64,000 bases of DNA from Elizabethkingia bruuniana (GCF_002024805.1 NZ_CP014337.1:2232001-2296000), one strand, 5' to 3'; numbered from the stretch's first letter, positions 24,641 to 34,061 are shown. Numbers and translations are program-made. Notes: generated by a model from the sequence alone, not told the origin.

Positions 24641-25534
24641 ATGAAAAAAATTATACTTTTGTTTCTTTTGACAGGTCAGTTTGTACTTGCTCAGCATACG
24701 TCCATACTAAATGATATAAATGCTGTTACCAAAGACAAGAAAGCCACAGTAGCCGTGTCTGTTTTGGGAATAGAAAATGAATTTCAGTTTAGTAACACCA
24801 ATGGTAATTTGAAAATGCCGATGCTGAGTGTTTTTAAATTCCATATTGCATTAGCGGTTCTTAATCAAGTGGACAAAGGAAATCTTACCTTGGATCAGAA
24901 AATACTGATTAAAAAATCAGATCTATTAGAAAATACATGGTCACCACTTCGTGAGAAATATCCGAATGGAAACGTAGAAGTTCCTTTAAGTGAAATTATC
25001 ACATATACCGTAGCCCAAAGCGACAACAATGGCTGTGATATCCTTCTAAGGTTAATTGGAGGAACCAAAACAGTACAAAAACTGATGGATGTGAATGGAG
25101 TGAAGAATTTCCAGATAAAATACAATGAAGAAGAAATGCATAAAAATGATGTAAAAGCTCTTTATGCAAATTACACGACGACAGCATCCATGGTAAAAAC
25201 CCTGAAAGCATTCTATAAAGGAATGTTTTTATCAAAAAGATCCACAATTTTTTTAATGGACATTATGACTAGAACCAATACCGGGATGGCAAAACTTCCG
25301 GGATTGCTTCCAAAAGTGAAGATGGCCAGAAAAACAGGTTCTTCCGGTAAAATGAAAAACGGATTAACTATTGCTGAGAACGATTCAGGAATTATAACTT
25401 TAGCCAATGGTAAACATTATGCAATTGCAGTATTTGTGAAGGACTCTATGGAAAGTGAAGAAGTCAATTGCGGAATGATTGCCCAGATCTCGAAAATTGT
25501 CTGGGATACTTTAAATAAAAAAAATAAACCCTAA
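24641..25534 (+). CDS. blaCME: Class A (subclass A2) beta-lactamase, CME type
   Basis: A 297-residue periplasmic serine beta-lactamase. The signal peptide is MKKIILLFLLTGQFVLAQ. Catalytic motifs are Ser63-Val-Phe-Lys66 (S70-x-x-K in standard numbering), Ser127-Asp-Asn129 (SDN), a Glu in EEEMHKND in the omega loop, and Lys231-Thr-Gly233. The EEMHxND omega loop is that of the PER/CME/VEB group of extended-spectrum enzymes. The overall sequence matches my memory of the chromosomal CME enzymes of Elizabethkingia meningoseptica and relatives. It hydrolyses penicillins and many cephalosporins and is weak on carbapenems in the characterised members. Confidence 0.92.
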   Translation: MKKIILLFLLTGQFVLAQHTSILNDINAVTKDKKATVAVSVLGIENEFQFSNTNGNLKMPMLSVFKFHIALAVLNQVDKGNLTLDQKILIKKSDLLENTWSPLREKYPNGNVEVPLSEIITYTVAQSDNNGCDILLRLIGGTKTVQKLMDVNGVKNFQIKYNEEEMHKNDVKALYANYTTTASMVKTLKAFYKGMFLSKRSTIFLMDIMTRTNTGMAKLPGLLPKVKMARKTGSSGKMKNGLTIAENDSGIITLANGKHYAIAVFVKDSMESEEVNCGMIAQISKIVWDTLNKKNKP

Positions 25535-25583
25535 TAATAAAACCGAAAGGTTCGTAAATTCTTTAATCAAAAAATAAAAAATT

Positions 25584-26477
25584 ATGAACAAGAATATTGT
25601 AGTAATTGGTGCGGGAACTATGGGTAACGGAATTGCTCATACTTTTGCCCAGACCGGATTTAAAGTAAATTTAGTAGATGTTTCGCAAGAAGCGCTGGAC
25701 AGAGGTATTAAAACTATTACCACCAATCTGGACAGAATTATTGCTAAAGGAAATCTTACAGAAGAAGAGAAAGCCAATACATTAGCAAATATCTCTACTT
25801 TTACAGCTCTGGAAGATGCCGTTAAAGATGCCGATCTTATTGTAGAAGCTGCTACAGAAAATATAGACTTAAAGCTTAAAATATTCCAGCAAATGGATGC
25901 AGCAGCTCCGGCTGATTGTATTTTAGCAACCAATACATCCTCTATTTCCATTACGAAAATTGCTTCAGTAACCTCAAGACCTGAAAAAGTGATTGGTATG
26001 CATTTTATGAATCCGGTTCCTATTATGAAGCTTGTAGAAATTATAAAAGGTTACTCTACTTCCAAGGAAACTTTCAGTGCAATCTATGAAATGAGCAAAA
26101 CACTGGGCAAAGTACCTGTAGAGGTAAATGATTATCCTGGTTTCGTAGCGAACAGAATATTAATGCCAATGATTAATGAAGCCATTTATTCGTTATACGA
26201 AGGTGTTGCCGGAGTAGAAGAAATAGATACTGTAATGAAGCTTGGAATGGCTCATCCGATGGGACCATTACAATTGGCAGACTTTATCGGACTGGATGTA
26301 TGTCTTTCCATTATGAATGTCTTATACGATGGCTTCAAAAATCCTAAATACGCACCTTGTCCACTTTTAGTTAATATGGTAACAGCTAAAAAGTTAGGTG
26401 TAAAATCCGGAGAAGGCTTCTACGATTATAGCGAGAGCAAGAAGGCCGAAAAAATTTCCAAACAATTTGCAAAGTAA
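25584..26477 (+). CDS. 3-hydroxybutyryl-CoA dehydrogenase
   Basis: A 297-residue soluble dehydrogenase that interconverts 3-hydroxyacyl-CoA and 3-oxoacyl-CoA with NAD(P). The Rossmann motif VIGAGTMGNGIAHTFAQ is at residues 6-22. The catalytic His and Asn lie in GMHFMNPVPIMKLVEII, and VNDYPGFVANRILMPMINEA and MKLGMAHPMGPLQLADFIGLD follow, as in the short single-domain Hbd enzymes (about 285-300 residues). It probably acts in fatty acid or branched-chain degradation. No other pathway gene is adjacent. Confidence 0.93.
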   Translation: MNKNIVVIGAGTMGNGIAHTFAQTGFKVNLVDVSQEALDRGIKTITTNLDRIIAKGNLTEEEKANTLANISTFTALEDAVKDADLIVEAATENIDLKLKIFQQMDAAAPADCILATNTSSISITKIASVTSRPEKVIGMHFMNPVPIMKLVEIIKGYSTSKETFSAIYEMSKTLGKVPVEVNDYPGFVANRILMPMINEAIYSLYEGVAGVEEIDTVMKLGMAHPMGPLQLADFIGLDVCLSIMNVLYDGFKNPKYAPCPLLVNMVTAKKLGVKSGEGFYDYSESKKAEKISKQFAK

Positions 26478-26503
26478 ACGAGGAAAGCCGAAAAAATTTT
26501 CCC

Positions 26504-26511
26504 TATCTTTG
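26504..26511 (+). promoter_or_regulatory. -7 box for the small acidic protein gene
   Basis: TATCTTTG matches TAnnTTTG, 20 bp before the ATG at 26532. Confidence 0.5.
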
Positions 26512-26531
26512 AATTATCAAATATTAAAGAA

Positions 26532-26771
26532 ATGAAATTACCTAAGTTTTTATTAGCCGACAATTCAGACTTTCCAGAGGATCTTTTTGTAGTTCATACT
26601 GAGTATCCACGTTTTATCCTAAATGTTGAGGAGGAAGAAGTAGAATGGTTAGACGATTTAGAAGGTGATGATGAAGAGCAAGTAGCAGAAGAAGCTACTA
26701 AAGTTGTAGAAGAAGCCTTCAAATGGTGTGATGCTGAGTTGGAAAAGTATGACGACGAAGACGAAGCTTAA
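26532..26771 (+). CDS. Small acidic protein of unknown function
   Basis: 79 residues, cytoplasmic. The first 45 residues (LPKFLLADNSDFPEDLFVVHTEYPRFILNVEEEEVEWL) look like a folded beta hairpin; the rest is strongly acidic, ending EKYDDEDEA. It has its own -7 box and intrinsic terminator, and its composition and reading-frame bias are those of a real gene. I know of similar small acidic proteins throughout flavobacteria but no established function. Confidence 0.8.
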   Translation: MKLPKFLLADNSDFPEDLFVVHTEYPRFILNVEEEEVEWLDDLEGDDEEQVAEEATKVVEEAFKWCDAELEKYDDEDEA

Positions 26772-26790
26772 TTGTAAAATCTAAAAAAAT

Positions 26791-26820
26791 AAATCCGCTC
26801 TTACGAGCGGATTTTTTATT
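26791..26820. terminator. Bidirectional intrinsic terminator
   Basis: Stem AAATCCGCTC (26791-26800) and GAGCGGATTT (26805-26814), flanked by A and T runs, between two convergent genes. Confidence 0.9.
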
Positions 26821-27255
26821 TTAGTTTGCTTTCTGAAATTTCATTAAGAGCATATTTCCTTTATAAAGCTCCAGAGTATTTTTTACAACAACATACTTAT
26901 CGGCAGACTCCAGTATTTTAATAAAATTACTCTCTATCTTCATATCCATACTAGGACAAGCCATTCTGGTAGAACCAATTTGTTTTATAGAGAAATCTCC
27001 TTGTTTAGACTGGATTATAATATCCTGGCTAAAGATTTTATTACAACCTGCATTTCCGCTCATTCCTTTTTCAGGATCAAAGCTTATATAAGGCTTTGCA
27101 TTGGTCTGAAGATTATCCATAACCTCCCAACGGGTATTGGATAATGTAGGCTGCTGTGTTCCGATCTTAGAAACATTTCCCAAATTTGCAGTGGAAGTAC
27201 AGGATGATACTGCAGCTAAAATTCCTATTGAGGCTATATAAAAAAGCTTTTTCAT
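26821..27255 (-). CDS. META/HslJ-domain lipoprotein
   Basis: About 144 residues from the ATG at 27255, chosen because it begins MKKLFYIASIGILAAVSSC, a lipoprotein signal. An upstream in-frame ATG at 27339 would add 28 residues without a signal character. The META/HslJ signature follows: LSNTRWEVMDNLQ, KPYISFDPEKGMSGNAGCNKIFSQ, STRMACPSMDMKIESNFIKILESADKY, VKNTLELYKGNMLLMKFQ. HslJ of Escherichia coli is linked to novobiocin tolerance and envelope stress; the role here is unknown. Confidence 0.85.
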   Translation of the reverse strand: MKKLFYIASIGILAAVSSCTSTANLGNVSKIGTQQPTLSNTRWEVMDNLQTNAKPYISFDPEKGMSGNAGCNKIFSQDIIIQSKQGDFSIKQIGSTRMACPSMDMKIESNFIKILESADKYVVVKNTLELYKGNMLLMKFQKAN

Positions 27256-27392
27256 ATGTAAATTTTTATCTTTTAGTCTGTATATAATACAGTAGTCTTT
27301 AATCTCTTGAAAAGACCACTGTACCAGTCCAGATTTCATAATTATAATCCTTTAGCAGATTGTAAAAATACTATTTTTTTAAATAAATGAAT

Positions 27393-29792
27393 TTAAGAAC
27401 GTAATTCAGCATTAAATTCTTTCTGATACTTCTTGATCAGCTTATTCATAATATTTGTAATCTCAGCTTCTTCTAACGTCTTCTCTGTATTTAATAATTC
27501 AAAGCTTAGAGCATAAGACTTTTTACCTTCCGGAAGATTTTTACCTTCGTATACATCGAATAACTGAATCTTCTTAAGATTAGAAGAAATATCATTAGAT
27601 GCCTGAAGCAGATCGTTATAAGAAACAGTTTTATCTACTAATAACGCTAAATCTCTCCTTATCTTATTAAACTTCGGAATATCTACAAATTTGAAGTTAG
27701 CCGTGCTTCTTAGAGCCTGACAAGCTTCTAATTCTATTTCTGCATAATAAGCAGGTTGAGAAAGATCTGCATCTTTTAATAAAGCCTTGCTTACAACACC
27801 TATTCTGGCAATAGTTTTTCCTTCAGCAACAATTTCTAAAGCATCTGAGAAACGTGCATCTTCTAAAGCTTTTTCAGTAGTATTTAGCCCTAATTTATCC
27901 AGCAATAACTGAACATAACCTTTCAGGATGAAAAAGTCAGTTGGAGACTTACTCAGAATCCAGTTTTCAGGATTATTATTACCAGAAACAAGAATTGCCA
28001 ATTGCTTGCGCTCTTCAAATTTCTCTTTTTTGAAGTAGATTTTTCCAAGCTCGAAGAATTTAATATCCTGGTTTTTACGTTTGATATTGTAATCAGCATT
28101 CTGCAATAATCCTTCTAATAAAGACTGACGCATTGTGCTAAGTTCATTACTCAACGGGTTTAGTAAGGTAACAGCATCTGCTTTCTCTTCTTTAAGAGAA
28201 GTCAGAGAGTTATTCATTACCTCGTTAAAGCCATTAGACTGTAGCATTCTTGCCAAGAAGTTTTCCAGAGAATCCTGATCATCTAATGTTAAACGAACCG
28301 GTGTAAATGCTATTTTCTCCTGAGAGCTTACTTTGTTATATCCGTAAACACGAAGGATTTCTTCTATAACATCAATTTCTCTGGTTACATCTGCTCTGTA
28401 TGGCGGAACAGAAATTTCCAATCCGTCTTTAATCTCATTCAGAACTAATATATCAAGAGATTTTAGGATTTCTTTTATTGTTTCTCTGTGGATCTTAATC
28501 CCCAGAATCTGGTCTACTTTGGAATATCTAAGGATAACAGGGAAATAATCAACTTTCTTAGGGAAAGATTCAAGGATCTCTCCTTTTAGTTTTCCACCAG
28601 CAATTTCCTGAATCATCTCTACTGCTTTCAATAAAGCATCTTTAGTAATATTAGGATCTACACCTCTTTCGAAACGGAAAGAAGCATCCGTATTCAGTCC
28701 ATGTGCTTTAGCAGCTTTACGTACCGCTACAGGGTTAAAATATGCGCTTTCTAAGAACACAGAAGTTGTTCCTTCTGAAACTCCTGAATTTTCACCACCA
28801 AAAACACCGGCAATACACATTGGTGTATTATTTCCGTCTTTGATCATAATTTCGGTACCATTCAGGCTACGCTCCGTACCATCCAGAGTTTTGAATTTCG
28901 TTCCTTCAGCAGCCACTCCTACTTTTACCACATGTCCATTGATTTTTGCAGCATCAAAAGCATGTAGAGGCTGTCCGTAAGAATGTAAAATATAGTTGGT
29001 AATATCTACAACATTATTAATAGGTCCAAGACCTATAGCTTTCAGACGGTTTTTTAACCACTCCGGAGATTCTTCGACTTTAATATCTTCGATAACAGCA
29101 CCTAAATAACGAGGTGTTAATTCTGTATCTTCAACTTCAAGTTTGAAATCATGGCTTCCCTCGCCATTAATTACAGGAGCCTGGAGCTTGTTGAAAGTAG
29201 ATTTTAGTTTATTCAAAGATAAATAAGCCTGAAGATCTCTTGCAACACCATAATGCGACATTGCATCTGTTCTGTTTGGTGTAAGTCCGATTTCATAAAC
29301 TTCATCCTGCTCTACCTTAATATAATCGGATAATGGCTTTCCAATTTCATAATCTTCCGGCAATACCATAATTCCGGCATGGCTTTCTCCAAGACCTAAT
29401 TCGTCTTCAGCACAAAGCATTCCTTCAGATACCTCTCCTCTAAGTTTGGATTTAGCAATTTTAAAGGAATCTCCGTTATTCAGATGAATTGTAGTACCTA
29501 TTGTAGCCACAGCCACTTTTTGTTCTGCAGCAACATTGGGTGCACCACAAACGATATGTAAAGGTGTTCCGGTATTAATGTCTACAGTAGTTACTTTCAG
29601 TTTATCTGCATTAGGATGCTGCTCACAAGTAAGCACTTTTCCAACCACTACTCCATTAAGACTACCTTTCACAGATTCATAAGGATCTATTCCTTCTACT
29701 TCCAGACCTAAATCTGTAAGAATTATTCCAAGCTTTTCAGCTGACAAATCTGTTTCAAAGTGAGTTCTAAGCCACTTATCAGAAATTTTCAT
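27393..29792 (-). CDS. pheT: Phenylalanine-tRNA ligase beta subunit
   Basis: 799 residues, the normal length for PheT. The N-terminal tRNA-binding EMAP domain is at about 40-150 (VVGKVLTCEQHPNADKLKVTTVDINTG). The B3/B4 editing region contains LGPINNVVDITNYIL, and QPLHAFDAAKI and DASFRFERGVDPNIT belong to the B3/B4-B5 part. The C-terminal FDX-ACB anticodon-binding domain reads IPKFNKIRRDLALLVDKTVSYNDLL. It pairs with PheS, which is not in this window. The gene is monocistronic here, with a TAAATTTG -7 box upstream (29857-29864 on the plus strand as CAAATTTA). Confidence 0.96.
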   Translation of the reverse strand: MKISDKWLRTHFETDLSAEKLGIILTDLGLEVEGIDPYESVKGSLNGVVVGKVLTCEQHPNADKLKVTTVDINTGTPLHIVCGAPNVAAEQKVAVATIGTTIHLNNGDSFKIAKSKLRGEVSEGMLCAEDELGLGESHAGIMVLPEDYEIGKPLSDYIKVEQDEVYEIGLTPNRTDAMSHYGVARDLQAYLSLNKLKSTFNKLQAPVINGEGSHDFKLEVEDTELTPRYLGAVIEDIKVEESPEWLKNRLKAIGLGPINNVVDITNYILHSYGQPLHAFDAAKINGHVVKVGVAAEGTKFKTLDGTERSLNGTEIMIKDGNNTPMCIAGVFGGENSGVSEGTTSVFLESAYFNPVAVRKAAKAHGLNTDASFRFERGVDPNITKDALLKAVEMIQEIAGGKLKGEILESFPKKVDYFPVILRYSKVDQILGIKIHRETIKEILKSLDILVLNEIKDGLEISVPPYRADVTREIDVIEEILRVYGYNKVSSQEKIAFTPVRLTLDDQDSLENFLARMLQSNGFNEVMNNSLTSLKEEKADAVTLLNPLSNELSTMRQSLLEGLLQNADYNIKRKNQDIKFFELGKIYFKKEKFEERKQLAILVSGNNNPENWILSKSPTDFFILKGYVQLLLDKLGLNTTEKALEDARFSDALEIVAEGKTIARIGVVSKALLKDADLSQPAYYAEIELEACQALRSTANFKFVDIPKFNKIRRDLALLVDKTVSYNDLLQASNDISSNLKKIQLFDVYEGKNLPEGKKSYALSFELLNTEKTLEEAEITNIMNKLIKKYQKEFNAELRS

Positions 29793-29856
29793 GTATTATT
29801 TTCTTATTATTTAGCTGCTGTATTGCACACAGCTTTTATTACAAAATTTTGAACTG

Positions 29857-29864
29857 CAAATTTA
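29857..29864 (-). promoter_or_regulatory. -7 box for pheT
   Basis: CAAATTTA reads TAAATTTG on the minus strand, 64 bp upstream of the ATG. The leader contains a small AGCTG-CAGCT hairpin (29813-29834); whether it regulates pheT is unknown. Confidence 0.45.
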
Positions 29865-29871
29865 ATAAAAG

Positions 29872-29935
29872 AAAAAGCTTCATCCTGCATCTGATCCGAT
29901 ATTTTATATCCAATCAAATAAAGATGAAGCTTTTT
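29872..29935 (-). terminator. Intrinsic terminator after dnaN
   Basis: Perfect 13-bp arms AAAAAGCTTCATC (29872-29884) and GATGAAGCTTTTT (29923-29935) around a 38-bp loop. Confidence 0.6.
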
Positions 29936-29953
29936 GTCTATATTAAAATAAAA

Positions 29954-31084
29954 TTATAGGCCAATTACAGGCATCGAAAGCATAAGGATGCTCTCATTTT
30001 CTTCAAGACCGTCTACCGGTTCTATAATTCCCGGACGGTTTGGCTGTGACATCTTCATCGTAATATCATCTGATCCTAAAACAGAAAGCATTTCTGTTAA
30101 AAACTTAGAGCTGAATCCGATATTAATATCTTCTCCGTTGTACTCGCATGGAATCTGCATATCTGCTTTGTTTGCATATTCAGTATCCTCTGCGTGAAGG
30201 TGAAGTAAATTTCCAGAAAGTTTGAATCTTACCTGATTAGTCGATTTATTGGAGAAGATAGATGCTCTTCTGATAGAACTTAGTAATAAGTTTCTGTTAA
30301 TCGTTAATACATTTGGATTCTCTTTCGGGATAACAGCTGTATAGTTAGGGTATTTACCATCGATAAGACGGCAGATCCAGATATTATCCTGGAAGCTGAA
30401 CTTAGCCATATTTTCATTGAATTCAATAAGAACTTCATCGTCTGTATTAGACAGGATGTTCTTGATTATAGCCAAAGGTTTCTTCGGCATAATGAATTCA
30501 ATATTATCAACATTCATTACATCTTTTCTGTTGTATACTACCAAACGGTGAGAGTCGGTAGACACAAAGTTAACTTCGTTCTCATTAAACTGGAACAAAA
30601 CACCTGTCATTACAGGTCTTAGTGAGTCGTTACTTGTTGCAAACAGAGTGTTAACCAATGCTTCTGACAATATTCCTGCCTGAATTTTCACACTTTTAGA
30701 AGCATCAAATTCTGGTAACTCAGGATAATCCTCAGCATTGTCTAATGCTACGAAGTAATTATCCTTCTCATCCAAAATCTCAAGAAGACTGCCAATTCCG
30801 TTTTCAGACTCTTTTTCTACAAAAGTAAGAGGCTGGTCTCCGAATGATTTAATTACATCCAGAAACATTTTAGCCGGAACAGCCATTCTCCCGTTGTCTT
30901 CAGACTTTACAGGAATAGAAGTTATTAAAGTTGTTTCTCCGTCGGAAGCGGTAATTTTTAGATTGTCATTTTCCAGTTCAAAAAGAAAATTCTCTAAAAT
31001 CGGTCTTGACTGGGAACCAGAAATTACTCCGCTTACCGTCTGCAAGGCTTTTTGTAACTCGCCGCTGGCAACAATAAATTTCAT
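29954..31084 (-). CDS. dnaN: DNA polymerase III beta subunit (sliding clamp)
   Basis: A 376-residue ring-forming clamp. Three repeated clamp domains fill the length. Typical stretches are FIVASGELQKALQTVSGVISGSQSRPILENFLFE at the start, SNDSLRPVMTGVLFQF with VSTDSHRLVVY in domain 2, and KFLTEMLSVLGSDDITMKMSQPNRPGIIEP near the C-terminus. It holds the replicative polymerase on DNA. It is not next to dnaA in this genome. The CAAAGATA (31106-31113) box lies 21 bp upstream. Confidence 0.96.
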   Translation of the reverse strand: MKFIVASGELQKALQTVSGVISGSQSRPILENFLFELENDNLKITASDGETTLITSIPVKSEDNGRMAVPAKMFLDVIKSFGDQPLTFVEKESENGIGSLLEILDEKDNYFVALDNAEDYPELPEFDASKSVKIQAGILSEALVNTLFATSNDSLRPVMTGVLFQFNENEVNFVSTDSHRLVVYNRKDVMNVDNIEFIMPKKPLAIIKNILSNTDDEVLIEFNENMAKFSFQDNIWICRLIDGKYPNYTAVIPKENPNVLTINRNLLLSSIRRASIFSNKSTNQVRFKLSGNLLHLHAEDTEYANKADMQIPCEYNGEDINIGFSSKFLTEMLSVLGSDDITMKMSQPNRPGIIEPVDGLEENESILMLSMPVIGL

Positions 31085-31105
31085 AAAATAATTTTATAAC
31101 GCAGA

Positions 31106-31113
31106 CAAAGATA
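31106..31113 (-). promoter_or_regulatory. -7 box for dnaN
   Basis: CAAAGATA reads TATCTTTG on the minus strand, 21 bp upstream of the start codon. Confidence 0.55.
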
Positions 31114-31130
31114 ATGATTCTCCATACAAA

Positions 31131-31160
31131 AAGGAAACTAAATGATGATTTAGTTTCCTT
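31131..31160 (-). terminator. Intrinsic terminator after the DUF2490 gene
   Basis: Arms AAGGAAACTAAAT (31131-31143) and ATTTAGTTTCCTT (31148-31160) around GATG, with A/T runs on both sides. On the minus strand it terminates the DUF2490 transcript before the dnaN promoter. Confidence 0.85.
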
Positions 31161-31186
31161 TTTTATTGTATTTTTTTGCACATTCT

Positions 31187-31906
31187 CTAATCCGCTACAG
31201 GAATGATTACTCTGGCATGATCATCATCGCTGTGATCAATAGTGAAATTAAGCGCCATGTAAAGAAAATGTAAATTTTTGTTTCCGTTCGGTGAAAATTC
31301 TCTCTGCCACATATACCCCATTGAAGTACTCACCGATTTATTGAATTTATATCCAAATCCTGTAAACAGTCTGTTTCTTTTCAGAAAATCAGATTTTGGA
31401 CCAACAAATAGCTCTTCAAATGCGTTAACAAAAAAAGTATTGGCCTGCATCTTTGGATTGTTAATTGGCATCGTAGCACTCAGACGATATCTGAATCTGT
31501 TATCAGTTGTATTTTCTCCGGTTTGCGACATGTGGAAAAATCGCTGTTCAGCGCGCCCTCTATGGTCAATATTTACACGGCCGATATTATGACTATAAGT
31601 ATACTGTAACCATAATCTTAGTTCCTCCTGAGAAATCTTCTGTTCTTTATAAGTTCCGTAACGTCCTATTCCGACAAAAGCCTGATTATCGCGGTTGATA
31701 TTATACCCTACACCACCTTTAGTTTCGTAATAATCGATATTGGTATAATCCTCAATTGATCTGGTCTGAAATTCTGTATAAGCCATCCATTTTTTTGAAA
31801 ACTTATAAGTAATTGATAACATATTGAAAGAAGAAATATGCTCTTTATTCTGAGCTTTCCCTATAACTGCCAAAGTAAGCAGTATAAACACAAAATGTTT
31901 TTTCAT
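31187..31906 (-). CDS. DUF2490 outer-membrane beta-barrel protein
   Basis: 239 residues with a signal peptide (MKKHFVFILLTLAVIGKAQ). The DUF2490 pattern follows: SSFNMLSITYKFSKKWMAYTEFQTRSIEDYTNIDYYETKGGVGYNI, then WLQYTYSHNIGRVNIDHRGRAEQRF, FRYRLSATMPIN, and terminal strand ALNFTIDH. Alternating strands with aromatic ends mark a small outer-membrane barrel. Function is unknown for the family. It has its own -7 box (31989-31996). Confidence 0.87.
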   Translation of the reverse strand: MKKHFVFILLTLAVIGKAQNKEHISSFNMLSITYKFSKKWMAYTEFQTRSIEDYTNIDYYETKGGVGYNINRDNQAFVGIGRYGTYKEQKISQEELRLWLQYTYSHNIGRVNIDHRGRAEQRFFHMSQTGENTTDNRFRYRLSATMPINNPKMQANTFFVNAFEELFVGPKSDFLKRNRLFTGFGYKFNKSVSTSMGYMWQREFSPNGNKNLHFLYMALNFTIDHSDDDHARVIIPVAD

Positions 31907-31988
31907 TCGTATAACCGGAATTAATGACCTTTTTACTCTAATTTATTTTATCAAACGGAATACTCTGTACATGAAATATTCCATTCGG

Positions 31989-31996
31989 CAAAAGTA
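31989..31996 (-). promoter_or_regulatory. -7 box for the DUF2490 gene
   Basis: CAAAAGTA reads TACTTTTG on the minus strand, 83 bp upstream of the start codon. Confidence 0.4.
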
Positions 31997-32008
31997 ATAA
32001 AAAAGAAC

Positions 32009-33811
32009 CTAGAATTTACCTTTAAAATTAAAGCCTAGCTGAAACCATCTTCCTGGCATTGGTACCAAGCTTGCACCGGTATATTTTGTATTGGTAATAT
32101 TGTTAATTAACAGAAAAACATCCACATCTTTGGTACTAAATGTAAGCTTCTCATCCAAAAGATTATAACTTCCTAATGTTACACGCTGATTGTATTGATA
32201 AATAAGCTCATTTGTAAACTTCCAGTATGTCAGTGTAAGCTTTGCATTAAACTGATGCTTCAGATTTTCCAAAGCATAACGCGAGTTCTCGCCCTTATCA
32301 TTATTTTTAGCCTTGCTGTCCAGATAAGTATAACCTATAGATACATTTTTCACGAAACTATTGAAACCCTGTGAAGCCTCCACCTCTAGCCCTTTAGTTT
32401 TTACATCGGAAATATTCTCTGCAACCCAAATACTGTTAGCATTTGCTCTGGTCCAGTCGATCGCATTTTTAGAATCTCTACCGAATACACTGGTTTTGAA
32501 TAAAAACTTTTGCTTGTTGAAACGATAACCAATTTCGTACGAAAGTGCATTTTCAGGTTTCAGATCAGCATTTCCTTGCTCTGTTTTACTTTGATAATAC
32601 AAATCAGTATAGGTTGGTACACGATGTACTTTGGCTACATTACCATATACCTTGTTTTGTTTATCTATATCAAAACCTACATCTACTCCCGGATAAAAGA
32701 AATTCCCAGTACCTGTATAATTTACCCAGCTTGCCCCCGGAATTATACTCAATCGGTTATTGATAAGAGAAAAATGATGTTCCGCAAGTACCTGAGTAAC
32801 AAAACGTCCACGAGCACCCAAGTTGTTGCTTCTCAAATCTTCCTGATGCATTTCCGCACCAATACCGGTAACCCCTAATGATGATTTATAACTTAGATTC
32901 AGTTCCCCGCCATAGTTATTGCCAATATGCATATTGCGGTAGATTTCAGGCTTATTTCTTACAAAAAGATACATATCCTGTGCCCTACGCCAATATAGAT
33001 TGGCATTTACACCCCAATTTCCGAATTTCTGATTATAAATTGCACTTACCAGAGATGTTTGCGTTTCTTCATACTGATCTTTGGCTGCCGGCGATGAATA
33101 AAAGCCATTGGCTCCAAACTTTTTTTCTACAAAACCAGCCTGAAATTTAATGCTTCCGTCTTTTATTTTCATCTGGTTCTGATACCAGAAATTTTTAATT
33201 TTATAATCGGTATTATAACGATACCCTGCCGATTCCGTGTTATTTACCTGCAGAAAGTTCCCAAACTTCTCATTACCAAAATCGGCAGCAGCTCCAAGTG
33301 ACCATGTTTTATAATCACCTCCTGTTGCAGAAACTCTATACTCGTCCTTACCGGAAGCTTTTGTAATAATATTAATGACACCTGCATAGGCATTTTGCCC
33401 AAATCTACGGGCAGCAGGTCCCTTTATAATTTCTATTCTTTCAACAGATGCTAAGCTAAACGGTACATTCATCATATTATGCCCTGTTTGGGCATCACTC
33501 ATCCGGATACCATTAACCAGCATAAGCACTTGCTCGAAAGAACTACCTCTGATACCAACATCTGCCTGAGTATCTGCCATACCTCGCCTTCTGACATCTA
33601 CCCCTGTATAGTAAGCTAACAGATCCTCAATAGATTGCGCAGGAGCTTTCTCAATCTGTTCTTTGGTGATAATCTCAATATTTTCACTTACTTTTTTATA
33701 CGGGAGCGACAAGAATTTTCCGTCTATCACTACCTCATCAATCGCTTTTTCCTGGGCCATAATACCAACAGCAGGAATCAACACAATAGCACTTAGTAAT
33801 AGTTTCTTCAT
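32009..33811 (-). CDS. TonB-dependent outer-membrane receptor
   Basis: 600 residues. A signal peptide (ending GIMAQ) is followed by a plug domain with VSENIEIITKEQIEKAPAQSIEDLLAYYTGVDVRRRG, RGSSFEQVLMLVNGIRMSDAQTGHN and VERIEIIKGPAARRFG. The 22-stranded barrel ends with WFQLGFNFKGKF. Size and plug match small BtuB/CirA-like receptors, so a vitamin B12, siderophore or other small chelate is a possible ligand. No carboxypeptidase-like N-terminal domain and no SusD partner are present, so it is not a polysaccharide system. No cobalamin riboswitch precedes it. Confidence 0.9.
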   Translation of the reverse strand: MKKLLLSAIVLIPAVGIMAQEKAIDEVVIDGKFLSLPYKKVSENIEIITKEQIEKAPAQSIEDLLAYYTGVDVRRRGMADTQADVGIRGSSFEQVLMLVNGIRMSDAQTGHNMMNVPFSLASVERIEIIKGPAARRFGQNAYAGVINIITKASGKDEYRVSATGGDYKTWSLGAAADFGNEKFGNFLQVNNTESAGYRYNTDYKIKNFWYQNQMKIKDGSIKFQAGFVEKKFGANGFYSSPAAKDQYEETQTSLVSAIYNQKFGNWGVNANLYWRRAQDMYLFVRNKPEIYRNMHIGNNYGGELNLSYKSSLGVTGIGAEMHQEDLRSNNLGARGRFVTQVLAEHHFSLINNRLSIIPGASWVNYTGTGNFFYPGVDVGFDIDKQNKVYGNVAKVHRVPTYTDLYYQSKTEQGNADLKPENALSYEIGYRFNKQKFLFKTSVFGRDSKNAIDWTRANANSIWVAENISDVKTKGLEVEASQGFNSFVKNVSIGYTYLDSKAKNNDKGENSRYALENLKHQFNAKLTLTYWKFTNELIYQYNQRVTLGSYNLLDEKLTFSTKDVDVFLLINNITNTKYTGASLVPMPGRWFQLGFNFKGKF

Positions 33812-33834
33812 TATAACAGTAATTTTTAAGTCGG

Positions 33835-33842
33835 CAAATGTA
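33835..33842 (-). promoter_or_regulatory. -7 box for the TonB-dependent receptor gene
   Basis: CAAATGTA reads TACATTTG on the minus strand, 23 bp upstream of the start codon. Confidence 0.5.
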
Positions 33843-34053
33843 CTGGACCCTTATCTAAATATGCGGATCCGGATTTTATGATAGGTGCTAGTCCGGTTAG
33901 TTTTTAGTAGATTGTCATTGGTTTACCCGCTTTTTAACCCACTTATTTGTATAGAACTTCCCGTTTTATATTGGATATCCCTTTATCATATAATTTAGCA
34001 TCTTTTATGATTTACAATTCCAATATCTACTTCCTATTAGGCTTTAATTTTTG

Positions 34054-34061
34054 TAATTTTG
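34054..34061 (+). promoter_or_regulatory. -7 box for uvrA
   Basis: TAATTTTG matches TAnnTTTG, 16 bp upstream of the ATG at 34078. Confidence 0.5.

Noticed and set aside
29954-31084. Replication origin near dnaN
   Set aside because: No dnaA gene and no cluster of DnaA boxes or AT-rich iterons were seen around dnaN.
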